64,000 bases of DNA. It comes from Lederbergia citrea. GTDB taxonomy: Bacteria > Bacillota > Bacilli > Bacillales > Bacillaceae_C. The stretch is taken from positions 682,001-746,000 of the forward strand of contig NZ_JAGYPH010000002.1 of the NCBI RefSeq assembly GCF_018343525.1, in the 5' to 3' direction. Below are positions 62,535 to 64,000 of this stretch, one piece after another; within the stretch, counting starts at the first letter, position 1, and each line of letters starts with the position of its first letter. The notes beneath the pieces were generated by a model, which saw only the letters and a list, made by a program, of their open reading frames with translations, made no database searches and was not told where the DNA came from. The position numbers and the translations under genes were made by a program.

Positions 62535-62595
62535 GGTGCGTAGGAAGCAATAGGTAGAAAAACAATGTCATACCTAAATTAAGGAGATGTTAAAG

Positions 62596-64000
62596 ATGAA
62601 ATTAATGTATAAAAAACCGGCGGTCGCATGGACAGAAGCCTTACCTATCGGAAATGGCCGACTAGGGGCGATGGTTTTTGGTGGAATCGAAAAAGAACAC
62701 CTACAGATTAACGAAGATACATTGTGGTCAGGATCTCCTAAAGAGAGTAATAATAAGGAAGCAAAAGCATTACTGCCAAAGCTTAGACAACTAATCAGCG
62801 ATGAAAAGTATGAAGAAGCGGATCAGCTGTCAAAAAAAATGATGGGGCCGTACACTCAATCATTTATGCCTTTTGGCGATATATATTTTCGATTTCATCA
62901 CGGAAATCTTGGAAGAAATTATGTTAGAGAATTAGACTTACAATCAGCCGTTTCACGCGTTTCTTACTGTGTTGGAAATGCAGCATACAAACGGGAATTC
63001 TTTAGTTCTTTCCCGGATCAAGCATTAGTTATGCGCTTTGAATGCAGTAAACCAGGATTGTTAAATTTCACAGCATCATTTTCAAGCAGCTTACAAGCAG
63101 AGGTTTTCAACGATGATACAGACCTTGTTTTAACAGGTTATGCACCAAAGCATGTCGAGCCAAGTTATGTGATGGCGGATGATCCTGTTGTTTTTGAAGA
63201 AGAAGGAGGTATGAATTTCGAAGGCCGTCTTTCAGTAAAACATGATGGTGGTAATGTTAAATGGAAAAATGGACAGCTGATTGTGGAAGGGGCTTCCAAA
63301 GCAACTCTTTTCTTTACTGCAGCTACAAGCTTTAATGGCTTCGATCTCTCACCAGTAAAAGATGGGCGTGACCCTTCTCATTACTCAAAAGAAGATATGA
63401 AAAAAGTAAAAGAAAAATCGTATGAGGAATTACTTCAAAACCATTTAAAGGATTATCAACATTTATTTGGCCGTACATCATTAACTCTCTTTTCAGAAGA
63501 GGACCATTCTTCGCTTCCTACAGATCAGCGTATTGAACAATTCGGTGCAAAGGACAAGCAACTCGTAGCTCTTCTATTCCAATACGGGAGATATTTATTA
63601 ATCGCTAGTTCTAGGAAAGGGACACAACCAGCTAATTTACAAGGGATATGGAATGATCAAGTACGCCCACCGTGGAGCAGTAATTTTACATTAAATATCA
63701 ATGCTGAAATGAATTATTGGCCGGCAGAAGTTTGCCATTTAGCTGAATGTCATCTTCCTTTACTTGAATTTATTGAAGACTTAGCTGTAAACGGTGCAAA
63801 TACGGCAGAGACCAATTATGGAATGCGCGGATGGGTGGCTCACCATAATAGTGATATTTGGAGACAATCTTCCCCAGTTGGTAATTATGGTGACGGAGAC
63901 CCCATTTGGGTGATGTGGCAAATGGGCGGCGCTTGGTTGGCACAGCACTTATGGGAACACTATGCATTTAATAGAGATAAAACATTTTTGCAAGAAAAAG
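62596..64000 (+). CDS. GH95 family glycosidase (3' truncated by window)
   Basis: About 468 residues up to the window edge; full GH95 proteins have about 750-800. ATG 62596 with AAGGAGATG upstream. The N-terminal beta-sandwich WTEALPIGNGRLGAMVFGG, INEDTLWSGSP and the barrel segments NLQGIWNDQVRPPWSSNFTL and NINAEMNYWPAEVCHLAECH contain the Asn and Asp-type catalytic motifs of alpha-1,2-L-fucosidases and alpha-L-galactosidases. No signal peptide is visible, so it acts on imported oligosaccharides. It ends the AraC-linked group. Confidence 0.9.
   Translation, partial: MKLMYKKPAVAWTEALPIGNGRLGAMVFGGIEKEHLQINEDTLWSGSPKESNNKEAKALLPKLRQLISDEKYEEADQLSKKMMGPYTQSFMPFGDIYFRFHHGNLGRNYVRELDLQSAVSRVSYCVGNAAYKREFFSSFPDQALVMRFECSKPGLLNFTASFSSSLQAEVFNDDTDLVLTGYAPKHVEPSYVMADDPVVFEEEGGMNFEGRLSVKHDGGNVKWKNGQLIVEGASKATLFFTAATSFNGFDLSPVKDGRDPSHYSKEDMKKVKEKSYEELLQNHLKDYQHLFGRTSLTLFSEEDHSSLPTDQRIEQFGAKDKQLVALLFQYGRYLLIASSRKGTQPANLQGIWNDQVRPPWSSNFTLNINAEMNYWPAEVCHLAECHLPLLEFIEDLAVNGANTAETNYGMRGWVAHHNSDIWRQSSPVGNYGDGDPIWVMWQMGGAWLAQHLWEHYAFNRDKTFLQEK

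Overview
The window is a low-GC Gram-positive chromosome segment, most likely from a Bacillaceae species. The evidence is AAGGAGG-type ribosome binding sites with some TTG starts, sigma-A promoters, a T-box leader, CcpA cre sites, AraR-type operators and Bacillus-type gene products (AraR, AraM, a XylR-type ROK repressor, PgcA, GH51 arabinofuranosidases). No rRNA, tRNA or CRISPR array was recognised. Both ends cut genes: a helicase C-terminus on the left and a GH95 glycosidase on the right.

Region 1 (1-24.4 kb) is mixed. A minus-strand operon under a T-box leader with a probable Met (ATG) specifier encodes a SAM hydrolase-family enzyme and a complete ECF transporter. It is followed by an SH3/glucosaminidase wall hydrolase, a lipoprotein polysaccharide deacetylase and a methionine gamma-lyase. 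Next is a ComM/YifB-family gene destroyed by a TnpB-only IS605-type element, an internal deletion and three nonsense codons. From 13.4 to 21.3 kb lies sugar cluster A: two Gfo/Idh/MocA oxidoreductases, a GntR/LacI-type regulator with a perfect palindromic operator, a CUT1 ABC importer and a xylose-isomerase-like TIM-barrel protein. A small P-loop kinase, phosphoglucomutase pgcA and an Excalibur-domain secreted protein close the region.

Region 2 (24.5-54.8 kb) is mainly an L-arabinose/arabinan regulon. It holds araM, araR, an aldose 1-epimerase, a ChvE-GguA-GguB type monosaccharide importer, a GH2 glycosidase, araB-araD-araA, two GH51 arabinofuranosidases, an AraNPQ-type oligosaccharide importer, a YesL/DUF624 protein and a GH127 beta-L-arabinofuranosidase. 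Near-palindromic AraR boxes lie in the araM, araR/epimerase, chvE and araB upstream regions, and cre-like sites accompany chvE, the GH2 gene and araB. Cluster B (28.3-35.0 kb) is embedded in it: a XylR-type ROK repressor divergent from a CUT1 importer, a Gfo/Idh/MocA oxidoreductase and a ThuA-like protein.

Region 3 (54.9-64 kb) continues the glycan theme. It has an MFS transporter, GH4 and GH43 glycosidases, a graveyard with a GH95 fragment and an Ig-like fragment, an AraC regulator, an aldo/keto reductase, a zinc alcohol dehydrogenase and the start of a GH95 glycosidase.

A dispersed palindromic repeat (TTCGACAAAA arm, CGGG/CCCG stem, core GTGCCTGTCAC) occurs about 15 times in intergenic gaps at 0.7-22.2 kb and 43.8-47.2 kb. 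It is absent from the remaining stretches. In one case it supplies the C-terminal codons of a small protein. Together the genes describe a plant-polysaccharide degrader that debranches arabinan, imports products through several transporters and feeds arabinose into the pentose phosphate pathway under AraR and CcpA control.
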